64,000 nucleotides of DNA from Skeletonema tropicum (GCA_037178625.1 CM074148.1:124001-188000); one strand, 5' to 3'. Numbered from the stretch's first letter, positions 11,448-25,954 are shown. Notes: generated from the letters alone by a model not told the origin. Translations and numbers: made by a program.

Positions 11448-12179
11448 GTCGCACCGGGACCAGACAAACACTATAAACTGCATATTTTATCTACTTACTT
11501 TGTTACTCCTTCCTGCTGCTGTTTTGCGCTGACACTGCCTTCACCTCTTCTAATTCCCTTGGGGATATCGAACCAAGCACGCAAGCTCTGCTTCGCTCGA
11601 CTAAACCTAAACTCGCCTTCTTTGACCCAAGCACAAGACGAAGGTAGAAGACCCATCCCCATCACTCTATGTATATGTAGTACTCGTCATCCTCAGCTCA
11701 GCCTCAGCGAGAGGACTGACTACACAGAGAGAGATTCACTATGGATGGATTCCAATCGAAATCGAGCTGGAGCCAATCCTATTATAGTCTCGGCAGATTG
11801 AACCCTTCGTGGGAAGCATTGCCATTGCACTCGGCTCGGCAGCGCAAGTAGTGGACCAGTAGACGTGTGGAAGGCTTCAACTTCGATCTACGACATAGCT
11901 GAGAAGAGATAACGCTTCTCATGAAGATGGAGCCAAAACGAGGATCAGCAGGTTGAACTCTCGACATCTTTCATACACGTCTGGATGACTGAAGATAGAC
12001 GGACGATGAGACATACAATACAACGCAGACGCAGCCAGCGAAATTCGGCCACCAAACCTGAAAGAGCGAAGGCGGAGCAAAAGAAAGGACAAAGGCGGGT
12101 AGTAAGTGCAATAATGATGTATCGTATTTCAGATTGCAGACGGGGTGGGGGCCAAAATGAGTGGCAAAAAAAGGAGCAA

Positions 12180-12297
12180 AAGAACAACACCAGGGATTCC
12201 AACGTGGTCCCCCACCGTAGTACTAACCTGGCCCGACAGTGCTTAACTTCGCTGAGCAGACGGGAAGCGGTGCTGTCACTGTGGTATGGTCGTTCCT
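12180..12297 (-). rRNA. 5S rRNA copy 9
   Basis: 118 nt, canonical; distance 850. It carries both the downstream G variant (12074) and the TATA-adjacent G variant (12321). Confidence 0.95.
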
Positions 12298-13029
12298 GTC
12301 GCACCGGGACCAGACAAACAGTATAAACTGCATATTTTATCTACTTACTTTGTTACTCCTTCCTGCTGCTGTTTTGCGCTGACACTGCCTTCACCTCTTC
12401 TAATTCCCTTGGGGATATCGAACCAAGCACGCAAGCTCTGCTTCGCTCGACTAAACCTAAACTCGCCTTCTTTGACCCAAGCACAAGACGAAGGTAGAAG
12501 ACCCATCCCCATCACTCTATGTATATGTAGTACTCGTCATCCTCAGCTCAGCCTCAGCGAGAGGACTGACTACACAGAGAGAGATTCACTATGGATGGAT
12601 TCCAATCGAAATCGAGCTGGAGCCAATCCTATTATAGTCTCGGCAGATTGAACCCTTCGTGGGAAGCATTGCCATTGCACTCGGCTCGGCAGCGCAAGTA
12701 GTGGACCAGTAGACGTGTGGAAGGCTTCAACTTCGATCTACGACATAGCTGAGAAGAGATAACGCTTCTCATGAAGATGGAGCCAAAACGAGGATCAGCA
12801 GGTTGAACTCTCGACATCTTTCATACACGTCTGGATGACTGAAGATAGACGGACGATGAGACATACAATACAACGCAGACGCAGCCAGCGAAATTCGGCC
12901 ACCAAACCTGAAAGAGCGAAGGCCGAGCAAAAGAAAGGACAAAGGCGGGTAGTAAGTGCAATAATGATGTATCGTATTTCAGATTGCAGACGGGGTGGGG
13001 GCCAAAATGAGTGGCAAAAAAAGGAGCAA

Positions 13030-13147
13030 AAGAACAACACCAGGGATTCCAACGTGGTCCCCCACCGTAGTACTAACCTGGCCCGACAGTGCTTAACTTC
13101 GCTGAGCAGACGGGAAGCGGTGCTGTCACTGTGGTATGGTCGTTCCT
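13030..13147 (-). rRNA. 5S rRNA copy 10
   Basis: 118 nt, canonical; distance 850; neither marker variant present. Confidence 0.95.
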
Positions 13148-13879
13148 GTCGCACCGGGACCAGACAAACACTATAAACTGCATATTTTATCTACTTACTT
13201 TGTTACTCCTTCCTGCTGCTGTTTTGCGCTGACACTGCCTTCACCTCTTCTAATTCCCTTGGGGATATCGAACCAAGCACGCAAGCTCTGCTTCGCTCGA
13301 CTAAACCTAAACTCGCCTTCTTTGACCCAAGCACAAGACGAAGGTAGAAGACCCATCCCCATCACTCTATGTATATGTAGTACTCGTCATCCTCAGCTCA
13401 GCCTCAGCGAGAGGACTGACTACACAGAGAGAGATTCACTATGGATGGATTCCAATCGAAATCGAGCTGGAGCCAATCCTATTATAGTCTCGGCAGATTG
13501 AACCCTTCGTGGGAAGCATTGCCATTGCACTCGGCTCGGCAGCGCAAGTAGTGGACCAGTAGACGTGTGGAAGGCTTCAACTTCGATCTACGACATAGCT
13601 GAGAAGAGATAACGCTTCTCATGAAGATGGAGCCAAAACGAGGATCAGCAGGTTGAACTCTCGACATCTTTCATACACGTCTGGATGACTGAAGATAGAC
13701 GGACGATGAGACATACAATACAACGCAGACGCAGCCAGCGAAATTCGGCCACCAAACCTGAAAGAGCGAAGGCGGAGCAAAAGAAAGGACAAAGGCGGGT
13801 AGTAAGTGCAATAATGATGTATCGTATTTCAGATTGCAGACGGGGTGGGGGCCAAAATGAGTGGCAAAAAAAGGAGCAA

Positions 13880-13997
13880 AAGAACAACACCAGGGATTCC
13901 AACGTGGTCCCCCACCGTAGTACTAACCTGGCCCGACAGTGCTTAACTTCGCTGAGCAGACGGGAAGCGGTGCTGTCACTGTGGTATGGTCGTTCCT
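13880..13997 (-). rRNA. 5S rRNA copy 11
   Basis: 118 nt, canonical; distance 850. The G variant reappears at 13774. Confidence 0.95.
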
Positions 13998-14729
13998 GTC
14001 GCACCGGGACCAGACAAACACTATAAACTGCATATTTTATCTACTTACTTTGTTACTCCTTCCTGCTGCTGTTTTGCGCTGACACTGCCTTCACCTCTTC
14101 TAATTCCCTTGGGGATATCGAACCAAGCACGCAAGCTCTGCTTCGCTCGACTAAACCTAAACTCGCCTTCTTTGACCCAAGCACAAGACGAAGGTAGAAG
14201 ACCCATCCCCATCACTCTATGTATATGTAGTACTCGTCATCCTCAGCTCAGCCTCAGCGAGAGGACTGACTACACAGAGAGAGATTCACTATGGATGGAT
14301 TCCAATCGAAATCGAGCTGGAGCCAATCCTATTATAGTCTCGGCAGATTGAACCCTTCGTGGGAAGCATTGCCATTGCACTCGGCTCGGCAGCGCAAGTA
14401 GTGGACCAGTAGACGTGTGGAAGGCTTCAACTTCGATCTACGACATAGCTGAGAAGAGATAACGCTTCTCATGAAGATGGAGCCAAAACGAGGATCAGCA
14501 GGTTGAACTCTCGACATCTTTCATACACGTCTGGATGACTGAAGATAGACGGACGATGAGACATACAATACAACGCAGACGCAGCCAGCGAAATTCGGCC
14601 ACCAAACCTGAAAGAGCGAAGGCCGAGCAAAAGAAAGGACAAAGGCGGGTAGTAAGTGCAATAATGATGTATCGTATTTCAGATTGCAGACGGGTGGGGG
14701 CCAAAATGAGTGGCAAAAAAAGGAGCAAA

Positions 14730-14847
14730 AAGAACAACACCAGGGATTCCAACGTGGTCCCCCACCGTAGTACTAACCTGGCCCGACAGTGCTTAACTTC
14801 GCTGAGCAGACGGGAAGCGGTGCTGTCACTGTGGTATGGTCGTTCCT
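14730..14847 (-). rRNA. 5S rRNA copy 12
   Basis: 118 nt, canonical; distance 850. The downstream spacer shows the first private homopolymer changes: one G lost near 14694 and one A gained just beside the gene. Confidence 0.95.
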
Positions 14848-15583
14848 GTCGCACCGGGACCAGACAAACACTATAAACTGCATATTTTATCTACTTACTT
14901 TGTTACTCCTTCCTGCTGCTGTTTTGCGCTGACACTGCCTTCACCTCTTCTAATTCCCTTGGGGATATCGAACCAAGCACGCAAGCTCTGCTTCGCTCGA
15001 CTAAACCTAAACTCGCCTTCTTTGACCACCCAAGCACAAGACGAAGGTAGAAGACCCATCCCCATCACTCTATGTATATGTAGTACTCGTCATCCTCAGC
15101 TCAGCCTCAGCGAGAGGACTGACTACACAGAGAGAGATTCACTATGGATGGATTCCAATCGAAATCGAGCTGGAGCCAATCCTATTATAGTCTCGGCGGC
15201 AGATTGAACCCTTCGTGGAAGCATTGCCATTGCACTCGCTCGGCAGCGCAAGTAGTGGACCAGTAGACGTGTGGAAGGCTTCAACTTCGATCTACGACAT
15301 AGCTGAGAAGAGATAACGCTTCTCATGAAGATGGAGCCAAAACGAGGATCAGCAGGTTGAACTCTCGACATCTTTCATACACGTCTGGATGACTGAAGAT
15401 AGACGGACGATGAGACATACAATACAACGCAGACGCAGCCAGCGAAATTCGGCCACCAAACCTGAAAGAGCGAAGGCCGAGCAAAAGAAAGGACAAAGGC
15501 GGGTAGTAAGTGCAATAATGATGTATCGTATTTCAGATTGCAGACGGGGTGGGGGCCAAAATGAGTGGCAAAAAAAGGAGCAA

Positions 15584-15701
15584 AAGAACAACACCAGGGA
15601 TTCCAACGTGGTCCCCCACCGTAGTACTAACCTGGCCCGACAGTGCTTAACTTCGCTGAGCAGACGGGAAGCGGTGCTGTCACTGTGGTATGGTCGTTCC
15701 T
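15584..15701 (-). rRNA. 5S rRNA copy 13
   Basis: 118 nt, canonical; distance 854. The preceding spacer has small private indels, for example an extra ACC near 15027 and an extra GGC near 15197. Confidence 0.95.
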
Positions 15702-16435
15702 GTCGCACCGGGACCAGACAAACACTATAAACTGCATATTTTATCTACTTACTTTGTTACTCCTTCCTGCTGCTGTTTTGCGCTGACACTGCCTTCACCT
15801 CTTCTAATTCCCTTGGGGATATCGAACCAAGCACGCAAGCTCTGCTTCGCTCGACTAAACCTAAACTCGCCTTCTTTGACCCAAGCACAAGACGAAGGTA
15901 GAAGACCCATCCCCATCACTCTATGTATATGTAGTACTCGTCATCCTCAGCTCAGCCTCAGCAGCGAGAGGACTGACTACACAGAGAGAGATTCACTATG
16001 GATGGATTCCAATCGAAATCGAGCTGGAGCCAATCCTATTATAGTCTCGGCGATTGAACCCTTCGTGGGAAGCATTGCCATTGCACTCGGCTCGGCAGCG
16101 CAAGTAGTGGACCAGTAGACGTGTGGAAGGCTTCAACTTCGATCTACGACATAGCTGAGAAGAGATAACGCTTCTCATGAAGATGGAGCCAAAACGAGGA
16201 TCAGCAGGTTGAACTCTCGACATCTTTCATACACGTCTGGATGACTGAAGATAGACGGACGATGAGACATACAATACAACGCAGACGCAGCCAGCGAAAT
16301 TCGGCCACCAAACCTGAAAGAGCGAAGGCCGAGCAAAAGAAAGGACAAAGGCGGGTAGTAAGTGCAATAATGATGTATCGTATTTCAGATTGCAGACGGG
16401 GTGGGGGCCAAAATGAGTGGCAAAAAAAGGAGCAA

Positions 16436-16553
16436 AAGAACAACACCAGGGATTCCAACGTGGTCCCCCACCGTAGTACTAACCTGGCCCGACAGTGCTT
16501 AACTTCGCTGAGCAGACGGGAAGCGGTGCTGTCACTGTGGTATGGTCGTTCCT
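16436..16553 (-). rRNA. 5S rRNA copy 14
   Basis: 118 nt, canonical; distance 852. There is an extra CAG near 15962 in the spacer. Confidence 0.95.
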
Positions 16554-17285
16554 GTCGCACCGGGACCAGACAAACACTATAAACTGCATATTTTATCTAC
16601 TTACTTTGTTACTCCTTCCTGCTGCTGTTTTGCGCTGACACTGCCTTCACCTCTTCTAATTCCCTTGGGGATATCGAACCAAGCACGCAAGCTCTGCTTC
16701 GCTCGACTAAACCTAAACTCGCCTTCTTTGACCCAAGCACAAGACGAAGGTAGAAGACCCATCCCCATCACTCTATGTATATGTAGTACTCGTCATCCTC
16801 AGCTCAGCCTCAGCGAGAGGACTGACTACACAGAGAGAGATTCACTATGGATGGATTCCAATCGAAATCGAGCTGGAGCCAATCCTATTATAGTCTCGGC
16901 AGATTGAACCCTTCGTGGGAAGCATTGCCATTGCACTCGGCTCGGCAGCGCAAGTAGTGGACCAGTAGACGTGTGGAAGGCTTCAACTTCGATCTACGAC
17001 ATAGCTGAGAAGAGATAACGCTTCTCATGAAGATGGAGCCAAAACGAGGATCAGCAGGTTGAACTCTCGACATCTTTCATACACGTCTGGATGACTGAAG
17101 ATAGACGGACGATGAGACATACAATACAACGCAGACGCAGCCAGCGAAATTCGGCCACCAAACCTGAAAGAGCGAAGGCCGAGCAAAAGAAAGGACAAAG
17201 GCGGGTAGTAAGTGCAATAATGATGTATCGTATTTCAGATTGCAGACGGGGTGGGGGCCAAAATGAGTGGCAAAAAAAGGAGCAA

Positions 17286-17403
17286 AAGAACAACACCAGG
17301 GATTCCAACGTGGTCCCCCACCGTAGTACTAACCTGGCCCGACAGTGCTTAACTTCGCTGAGCAGACGGGAAGCGGTGCTGTCACTGTGGTATGGTCGTT
17401 CCT
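17286..17403 (-). rRNA. 5S rRNA copy 15
   Basis: 118 nt, canonical; distance 850. The sequence just before the TATA-like box is altered by small changes (CAAACAAACATATAA). Confidence 0.95.
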
Positions 17404-18140
17404 GTCGCACCGGGACCAGACAAACAAACATATAAACTGCATATTTTATCTACTTACTTTGTTACTCCTTCCTGCTGCTGTTTTGCGCTGACACTGCCTT
17501 CACCTCTTCTAATTCCCTTGGGGATATCGAACCAAGCACGCAAGCTCTGCTTCGCTCGACTAAACCTAAACTCGCCTTCTTTGACCCAAGCACAAGACGA
17601 AGGTAGAAGACCATCCCCACTCATCACTCTATGTATATGTAGTACTCGTCATCCTCAGCTCAGCCTCAGCGAGAGGACTGACTACACAGAGAGAGATTCA
17701 CTATGGATGGATTCCAATCGAAATCGAGCTGGAGCCAATCCTATTATAGTCTCGGCAGATTGAACCCTTCGTGGGAAGCATTGCCATTGCACTCGGCTCG
17801 GCAGCGCAAGTAGTGGACCAGTAGACGTGTGGAAGGCTTCAACTTCGATCTACGACATAGCTGAGAAGAGATAACGCTTCTCATGAAGATGGAGCCAAAA
17901 CGAGGATCAGCAGGTTGAACTCTCGACATCTTTCATACACGTCTGGATGACTGAAGATAGACGGACGATGAGACATACAATACAACGCAGACGCAGCCAG
18001 CGAAATTCGGCCACCAAACCTGAAAGAGCGAAGGCCGAGCAAAAGAAAGGACAAAGGCGGGTAGTAAGTGCAATAATGATGTATCGTATTTCAGATTGCA
18101 GACGGGGTGGGGGCCAAAATGAGTGGCAAAAAAGGAGCAA

Positions 18141-18258
18141 AAGAACAACACCAGGGATTCCAACGTGGTCCCCCACCGTAGTACTAACCTGGCCCGACAG
18201 TGCTTAACTTCGCTGAGCAGACGGGAAGCGGTGCTGTCACTGTGGTATGGTCGTTCCT
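18141..18258 (-). rRNA. 5S rRNA copy 16
   Basis: 118 nt, canonical; distance 855; the downstream A-run is one base shorter. Confidence 0.95.
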
Positions 18259-18993
18259 GTCGCACCGGGACCAGACAAACACTATAAACTGCATATTTTA
18301 TCTACTTACTTTGTTGTTACTCCTTCCTGCTGCTGTTTTGCGCTGACACTGCCTTCACCTCTTCTAATTCCCTTGGGGATATCGAACCAAGCACGCAAGC
18401 TCTGCTTCGCTCGACTAAACCTAAACTCGCCTTCTTTGACCCAAGCACAAGACGAAGGTAGAAGACCCATCCCCATCACTCTATGTATATGTAGTACTCG
18501 TCATCCTCAGCTCAGCCTCAGCGAGAGGACTGACTACACAGAGAGAGATTCACTATGGATGGATTCCAATCGAAATCGAGCTGGAGCCAATCCTATTATA
18601 GTCTCGGCAGATTGAACCCTTCGTGGGAAGCATTGCCATTGCACTCGGCTCGGCAGCGCAAGTAGTGGACCAGTAGACGTGTGGAAGGCTTCAACTTCGA
18701 TCTACGACATAGCTGAGAAGAGATAACGCTTCTCATGAAGATGGAGCCAAAACGAGGATCAGCAGGTTGAACTCTCGACATCTTTCATACACGTCTGGAT
18801 GACTGAAGATAGACGGACGATGAGACATACAATACAACGCAGACGCAGCCAGCGAAATTCGGCCACCAAACCTGAAAGAGCGAAGGCCGAGCAAAAGAAA
18901 GGACAAAGGCGGGTAGTAAGTGCAATAATGATGTATCGTATTTCAGATTGCAGACGGGGTGGGGGCCAAAATGAGTGGCAAAAAAAGGAGCAA

Positions 18994-19111
18994 AAGAACA
19001 ACACCAGGGATTCCAACGTGGTCCCCCACCGTAGTACTAACCTGGCCCGACAGTGCTTAACTTCGCTGAGCAGACGGGAAGCGGTGCTGTCACTGTGGTA
19101 TGGTCGTTCCT
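18994..19111 (-). rRNA. 5S rRNA copy 17
   Basis: 118 nt, canonical; distance 853. Confidence 0.95.
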
Positions 19112-19844
19112 GTCGCACCGGGACCAGACAAACACTATAAACTGCATATTTTATCTACTTACTTTGTTACTCCTTCCTGCTGCTGTTTTTGCGCTGACAC
19201 TGCCTTCACCTCTTCTAATTCCCTTGGGGATATCGAACCAAGCACGCAAGCTCTGCTTCGCTCGACTAAACCTAAACTCGCCTTCTTTGACCCAAGCACA
19301 AGACGAAGGTAGAAGACCCATCCCCATCACTCTATGTATATGTAGTACTCGTCATCCTCAGCTCAGCCTCAGCGAGAGGACTGACTACACAGAGAGAGAT
19401 TCACTATGGATGGATTCCAATCGAAATCGAGCTGGAGCCAATCCTATTATAGTCTCGGCAGATTGAACCCTTCGTGGGAAGCATTGCCATTGCACTCGGC
19501 TCGGCAGCGCAAGTAGTGGACCAGTAGACGTGTGGAAGGCTTCAACTTCGATCTACGACATAGCTGAGAAGAGATAACGCTTCTCATGAAGATGGAGCCA
19601 AAACGAGGATCAGCAGGTTGAACTCTCGACATCTTTCATACACGTCTGGATGACTGAAGATAGACGGACGATGAGACATACAATACAACGCAGACGCAGC
19701 CAGCGAAATTCGGCCACCAAACCTGAAAGAGCGAAGGCCGAGCAAAAGAAAGGACAAAGGCGGGTAGTAAGTGCAATAATGATGTATCGTATTTCAGATT
19801 GCAGACGGGGTGGGGGCCAAAATGAGTGGCAAAAAAAGGAGCAA

Positions 19845-19962
19845 AAGAACAACACCAGGGATTCCAACGTGGTCCCCCACCGTAGTACTAACCTGGCCCG
19901 ACAGTGCTTAACTTCGCTGAGCAGACGGGAAGCGGTGCTGTCACTGTGGTATGGTCGTTCCT
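19845..19962 (-). rRNA. 5S rRNA copy 18
   Basis: 118 nt, canonical; distance 851. Confidence 0.95.
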
Positions 19963-20700
19963 GTCGCACCGGGACCAGACAAACACTATAAACTGCATAT
20001 TTTATCTACTTACTTTGTTACTCCTTCCTGCTGCTGTTTTGCGCTGACACTGCCTTCACCTCTTCTAATTCCCTTGGGGATATCGAACCAAGCACGCAAG
20101 CTCTGCTTCGCTCGACTAAACCTAAACTCTCGCCTTCTTTGACCCAAGCACAAGACGAAGGTAGAAGACCCATCCCCATCACTCTATGTATATGTAGTAC
20201 TCGTCATCCTCAGCTCAGCCTCAGCGAGAGGACTGACTACACAGAGAGAGATTCACTATGGATGGATTCCAATCGAAATCGAGCTGGAGCCAATCCTATT
20301 ATAGTCTCGGCAGATTGAACCCTTCGTGGGAAGCATTGCCATTGCACTCGGCTCGGCAGCGCAAGTAGTGGACCAGTAGACGTGTGGAAGGCTTCAACTT
20401 CGATCTACGACATAGCTGAGAAGAGATAACGCTTCTCATGAAGATGGAGCCAAAACGAGGATCAGCAGGTTGAACTCTCGACATCTTTCATACACGTCTG
20501 GATGACTGAAGATAGACGGACGATGAGACATACAATACAACGCAGACGCAGCCAGCGAAATTCGGCCACCAAACCTGAAAGAGCGAAGGCCGAGCAAAAG
20601 AAAGGACAAAGGCGGGTAGTAAGTGCAATAATGATGTATCATCGTATTTCAGATTGCAGACGGGGTGGGGGCCAAAATGAGTGGCAAAAAAAAGGAGCAA

Positions 20701-20818
20701 AAGAACAACACCAGGGATTCCAACGTGGTCCCCCACCGTAGTACTAACCTGGCCCGACAGTGCTTAACTTCGCTGAGCAGACGGGAAGCGGTGCTGTCAC
20801 TGTGGTATGGTCGTTCCT
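20701..20818 (-). rRNA. 5S rRNA copy 19
   Basis: 118 nt, canonical; distance 856; the spacer holds an extra ATC near 20640. Confidence 0.95.
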
Positions 20819-21551
20819 GTCGCACCGGGACCAGACAAACACTATAAACTGCATATTTTATCTACTTACTTTGTTACTCCTTCCTGCTGCTGTTTTGCGC
20901 TGACACTGCCTTCACCTCTTCTAATTCCCTTGGGGATATCGAACCAAGCACGCAAGCTCTGCTTCGCTCGACTAAACACTCAACTCGCCTTCTTTGACCC
21001 AAGCACAAGACGAAGGTAGAAGACCCATCCCCATCACTCTATGTATATGTAGTACTCGTCATCCTCAGCTCAGCCTCAGCGAGAGGACTGACTACACAGA
21101 GAGAGATTCACTATGGATGGATTCCAATCGAAATCGAGCTGGAGCCAATCCTATTATAGTCTCGGCAGATTGAACCCTTCGTGGGAAGCATTGCCATTGC
21201 ACTCGGCTCGGCAGCGCAAGTAGTGGACCAGTAGACGTGTGGAAGGCTTCAACTTCGATCTACGACATAGCTGAGAAGAGATAACGCTTCTCATGAAGAT
21301 GGAGCCAAAACGAGGATCAGCAGGTTGAACTCTCGACATCTTTCATACACGTCTGGATGACTGAAGATAGACGGACGATGAGACATACAATACAACGCAG
21401 ACGCAGCCAGCGAAATTCGGCCACCAAACCTGAAAGAGCGAAGGCCGAGCAAAAGAAAGGACAAAGGCGGGTAGTAAGTGCAATAATGATGTATCGTATT
21501 TCAGATTGCAGACGGGGTGGGGGCCAAAATGAGTGGCAAAAAAAGGAGCAA

Positions 21552-21669
21552 AAGAACAACACCAGGGATTCCAACGTGGTCCCCCACCGTAGTACTAACC
21601 TGGCCCGACAGTGCTTAACTTCGCTGAGCAGACGGGAAGCGGTGCTGTCACTGTGGTATGGTCGTTCCT
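21552..21669 (-). rRNA. 5S rRNA copy 20
   Basis: 118 nt, canonical; distance 851. Confidence 0.95.
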
Positions 21670-22401
21670 GTCGCACCGGGACCAGACAAACACTATAAAC
21701 TGCATATTTTATCTACTTACTTTGTTAACTCCTTCCTGCTGCTGTTTTGCGCTGACACTGCCTTCACCTCTTCTAATTCCCTTGGGGATATCGAACCAAG
21801 CACGCAAGCTCTGCTTCGCTCGACTAAACCTAAACTCGCCTTCTTTGACCCAAGCACAAGACGAAGGTAGAAGACCCATCCCCATCACTCTATGTATATG
21901 TAGTACTCGTCATCCTCAGCTCAGCCTCAGCGAGAGGACTGACTACACAGAGAGAGATTCACTATGGATGGATTCCAATCGAAATCGAGCTGGAGCCAAT
22001 CCTATTATAGTCTCGGCAGATTGAACCCTTCGTGGGAAGCATTGCCATTGCACTCGGCTCGGCAGCGCAAGTAGTGGACCAGTAGACGTGTGGAAGGCTT
22101 CAACTTCGATCTACGACATAGCTGAGAGAGATAACGCTTCTCATGAAGATGGAGCCAAAACGAGGATCAGCAGGTTGAACTCTCGACATCTTTCATACAC
22201 GTCTGGATGACTGAAGATAGACGGACGATGAGACATACAATACAACGCAGACGCAGCCAGCGAAATTCGGCCACCAAACCTGAAAGAGCGAAGGCCGAGC
22301 AAAAGAAAGGACAAAGGCGGGTAGTAAGTGCAATAATGATGTATCGTATTTCAGATTGCAGACGGGGTGGGGGCCAAAATGAGTGGCAAAAAAAGGAGCA
22401 A

Positions 22402-22522
22402 AAGAACAACACAGGGGGATTCCAACGTGGTCCCCCACCGTAGTACTAACCTGGCCCGACAGTGCTTAACTTCGCTGAGCAGAGACGGGAAGCGGTGCTG
22501 TCACTGTGGTATGGTCGTTCCT
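22402..22522 (-). rRNA. 5S rRNA copy 21 (indels)
   Basis: 121 nt. There are extra bases near the 3' end (ACAGGGGGATT on plus) and an extra AG near 22483. Neither change is shared with another copy, which suggests consensus error. Confidence 0.85.
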
Positions 22523-23263
22523 GTCGCACCGGGACCAGACAAACACTATAAACTGCATATTTTTTATCTACTTACTTTGTTACTCCTTCCTGCTGCTGTT
22601 TTGCGCTGACACTGCCTTCACCTCTTCTAATTCCCTTGGGGATATCGAACCAAGCACGCAAGCTCTGCTTCGCTCGACTAAACCTAAACTCGCCTTCTTT
22701 GACCCAAGCACAAGACGAAGGTAGAAAGACCCATCCCCATCACTCTATGTATATGTAGTACTCGCTCATCCTCAGCTCAGCCTCAGCGAGAGGACTGACT
22801 ACACAGAGAGAGATTCACTATGGATGGATTCCAATCGAAATCGAGCTGGAGCCAATCCTATTATAGTCTCGGCAGATTGAACCCTTCGTGGGAAGCATTG
22901 CCATTGCACTCGGCTCGGCAGCGCAAGTAGTGGACCAGTAGACGTGTGGAAGGCTTCAACTTCGATCTTACGACATAGCTGAGAAGAGATAACGCTTCTC
23001 ATGAAGATGGAGCCAAAACGAGGATCAGCAGGTTGAACTCTCGACATCTTTCATACACGTCTGGGATGACTGAAGATAGACGGACGAATGAGACATACAA
23101 TAACAGCAGACGCAGCAGCCAGCGAAATTCGGCCACCAAACCTGAAAGAGCGAAGGCCGAGCAAAAGAAAGGACAAAGGCGGGTAGTAAGTGCAATAATG
23201 ATGTATCGTATTTCAGATTGCAGACGGGGTGGGGGCCAAAATGAGTGGCAAAAAAAGGAGCAA

Positions 23264-23383
23264 AAGAACAACACCAGGGATTCCAACGTGGTCCCCCACC
23301 GTAGTACTAACCTGGCCCGACAGTGCTTAACTTCGCTGAGCAGACGGGAAGCGGTGCTGTGTCACTGTGGTATGGTCGTTCCT
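23264..23383 (-). rRNA. 5S rRNA copy 22 (2-nt insertion)
   Basis: 120 nt, with an extra GT near 23360; distance 861. The change is private to this copy. Confidence 0.87.
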
Positions 23384-24122
23384 GTCGCACCGGGACCAGA
23401 CAAACACTATAAACTGCATATTTTATCTACTTACTTTGTTACTCCTTCCTGCTGCTGTTTTGCGCTGACACTGCCACCTTCACCTCTTCTAATTCCCTTG
23501 GGGATATCGAACCAAGCACGCAAGCTCTGCTTCGCTCGACTAAACCTAAACTCGCCTTCTTTGACCCAAGCACAAGACGGAAGGTAGAAGACCCATCCCC
23601 ATCACTCTATGTATATGTAGTACTCGTCATCCTCAGCTCAGCCTCAGCGAGAGGACTGACTACACAGAGAGAGATTCACTATGGATGGATTCCAATCGAA
23701 ATCGAGCTGGAGCCAATCCTATTATAGTCTCGGCAGATTGAACCCTTCGTGGGAAGCATTGCCATTGCACTTCGGCTCGGCAGCGCAAGTAGTGGACCAG
23801 TAGACGTGTGGAAGGCTTCAACTTCGATCTACGACATAGCTGAGAAGAGATAACGCTTCTCATGAAGATGGAGCCAAAACGAGGATCAGCAGGTTGAACT
23901 CTCGACATCTTTCATACACGTCTGGATGACTGAAGATAGGACGGACGATGAGACATACAATACAACGCAGACGCAGCCAGCGAAATTCGGCCACCAAACC
24001 TGAAAGAGCGAAGGCCGGAGCAAAAGAAAGGACAAAGGCGGGTAGTAAGTGCAATAATGATGTATCGTATTTCAGATTGCAGACGGGGTGGGGGCCAAAA
24101 TGAGTGGCAAAAAAAGGAGCAA

Positions 24123-24240
24123 AAGAACAACACCAGGGATTCCAACGTGGTCCCCCACCGTAGTACTAACCTGGCCCGACAGTGCTTAACTTCGCTGAGC
24201 AGACGGGAAGCGGTGCTGTCACTGTGGTATGGTCGTTCCT
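24123..24240 (-). rRNA. 5S rRNA copy 23
   Basis: 118 nt, canonical; distance 857, with the extra length all in the spacer. Confidence 0.94.
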
Positions 24241-24980
24241 GTCGCACCGGGACCAGACAAACACTATAAACTGCATATTTTATCTACACTTACTTTGTTA
24301 CTCCTTCCTGCTGCTGTTTTGCGCTGACACTGCCTTCACCTCTTCTAATTCCCTTGGGGATATCGAACCAAGCACGCAAGCTCTGCTTCGGCTCGACTAA
24401 ACCTAAACTCGCCTTCTTTGACCCAAGCACAAGACGAAGGTAGAAGACCCATCCCCATCACTCTATGTATATGTAGTACTCGTCATCCTCAGCTCAGCCT
24501 CAGCGAGAGGACTGACTACACAGAGAGAGATTCACTATGGATGGATTCCAATCGAAATCGATCGAGCTGGAGCCAATCCTATTATAGTCTCGGCAGATTG
24601 AACCCTTCGTGGGAAGCATTGCCATTGCACTCGGCTCGGCAGCGCAAGTAGTGGACCAGTAGACGTGTGGAAGGCTTCAACTTCGATCTACGACATAGCT
24701 GAGAAGAGATAACGCTTCTCATGAAGATGGAGCCAAAACGAGGATCAGCAGGTTGAACTCTCGACATCTTTCATACACGTCTGGATGACTGAAGATAGAC
24801 GGACGATGAGACATACAATTACAACGCAGACGCAGCCAGCGAAATTCGGCCACCAAACCTGAAAGAGCGAAGGCCGAGCAAAAGAAAGGACAAAGGCGGG
24901 TAGTAAGTGCAATAATGATGTATCGTATTTCAGATTGCAGACGGGGTGGGGGCCAAAATGAGTGGCAAAAAAAGGAGCAA

Positions 24981-25099
24981 AAGAACAACACCAGGGATTC
25001 CAACGTGGTTCCCCCACCGTAGTACTAACCTGGCCCGACAGTGCTTAACTTCGCTGAGCAGACGGGAAGCGGTGCTGTCACTGTGGTATGGTCGTTCCT
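24981..25099 (-). rRNA. 5S rRNA copy 24 (1-nt insertion)
   Basis: 119 nt, with one extra T before the C5 run near 25010; distance 859. Confidence 0.88.
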
Positions 25100-25833
25100 G
25101 TCGCAACCGGGACCAGACAAACACTATAAACTGCATATTTTATCTACTTACTTTGTTACTCCTTCCTGCTGCTGTTTTGCGCTGACACTGCCTTCACCTC
25201 TTCTAATTCCCTTGGGGATATCGAACCAAGCACGCAAGCTCTGCTTCGCTCGACTAAACCTAAACTCGCCTTCTTTGACCCAAGCACAAGACGAAGGTAG
25301 AAGACCCATCCCATCACTCTATGTATATGTAGTACTCGTCATCCTCAGCTCAGCCTCAGCGAGAGGACTGACTACACAGAGAGAGATTCACTATGGATGG
25401 ATTCCAATCGAAATCGAGCTGGAGCCAATCCTATTATAGTCTCGGCAGATTGAACCCTTCGTGGGAAGCATTGCCATTGCACTCGGCTCGGCAGCGCAAG
25501 TTAGTGGACCAGTAGACGTGTGGAAGGCTTCAACTTCGATCTACGACATAGCTGAGAAGAGATAACGCTTCTCATGAAGATGGAGCCAAAACGAGGATCA
25601 GCAGGTTGAACTCTCGACATCTTTCATACACGTCTGGATGACTGAAGATAGACGGACGATGAGACATACAATACAACGCAGACGCAGCCAGCGAAATTCG
25701 GCCACCAAACCTGAAAGAGCGAAGGCCGAGCAAAAGAAAGGACAAAGGCGGGTAGTAAGTGCAATAATGATGTATCGTATTTCAGATTGCAGACGGGGTG
25801 GGGGCCAAAAATGAGTGGCAAAAAAAGGAGCAA

Positions 25834-25954
25834 AAGAACAACACCAGGGATTCCAACGTGGTCCCCCACCGTAGTACTAACCTCCTGGCCCGACAGTGCT
25901 TAACTTCGCTGAGCAGACGGGAAGCGGTGCTGTCACTGTGGTATGGTCGTTCCT
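25834..25954 (-). rRNA. 5S rRNA copy 25 (3-nt insertion)
   Basis: 121 nt, with an extra CCT near 25883; distance 855. Confidence 0.87.
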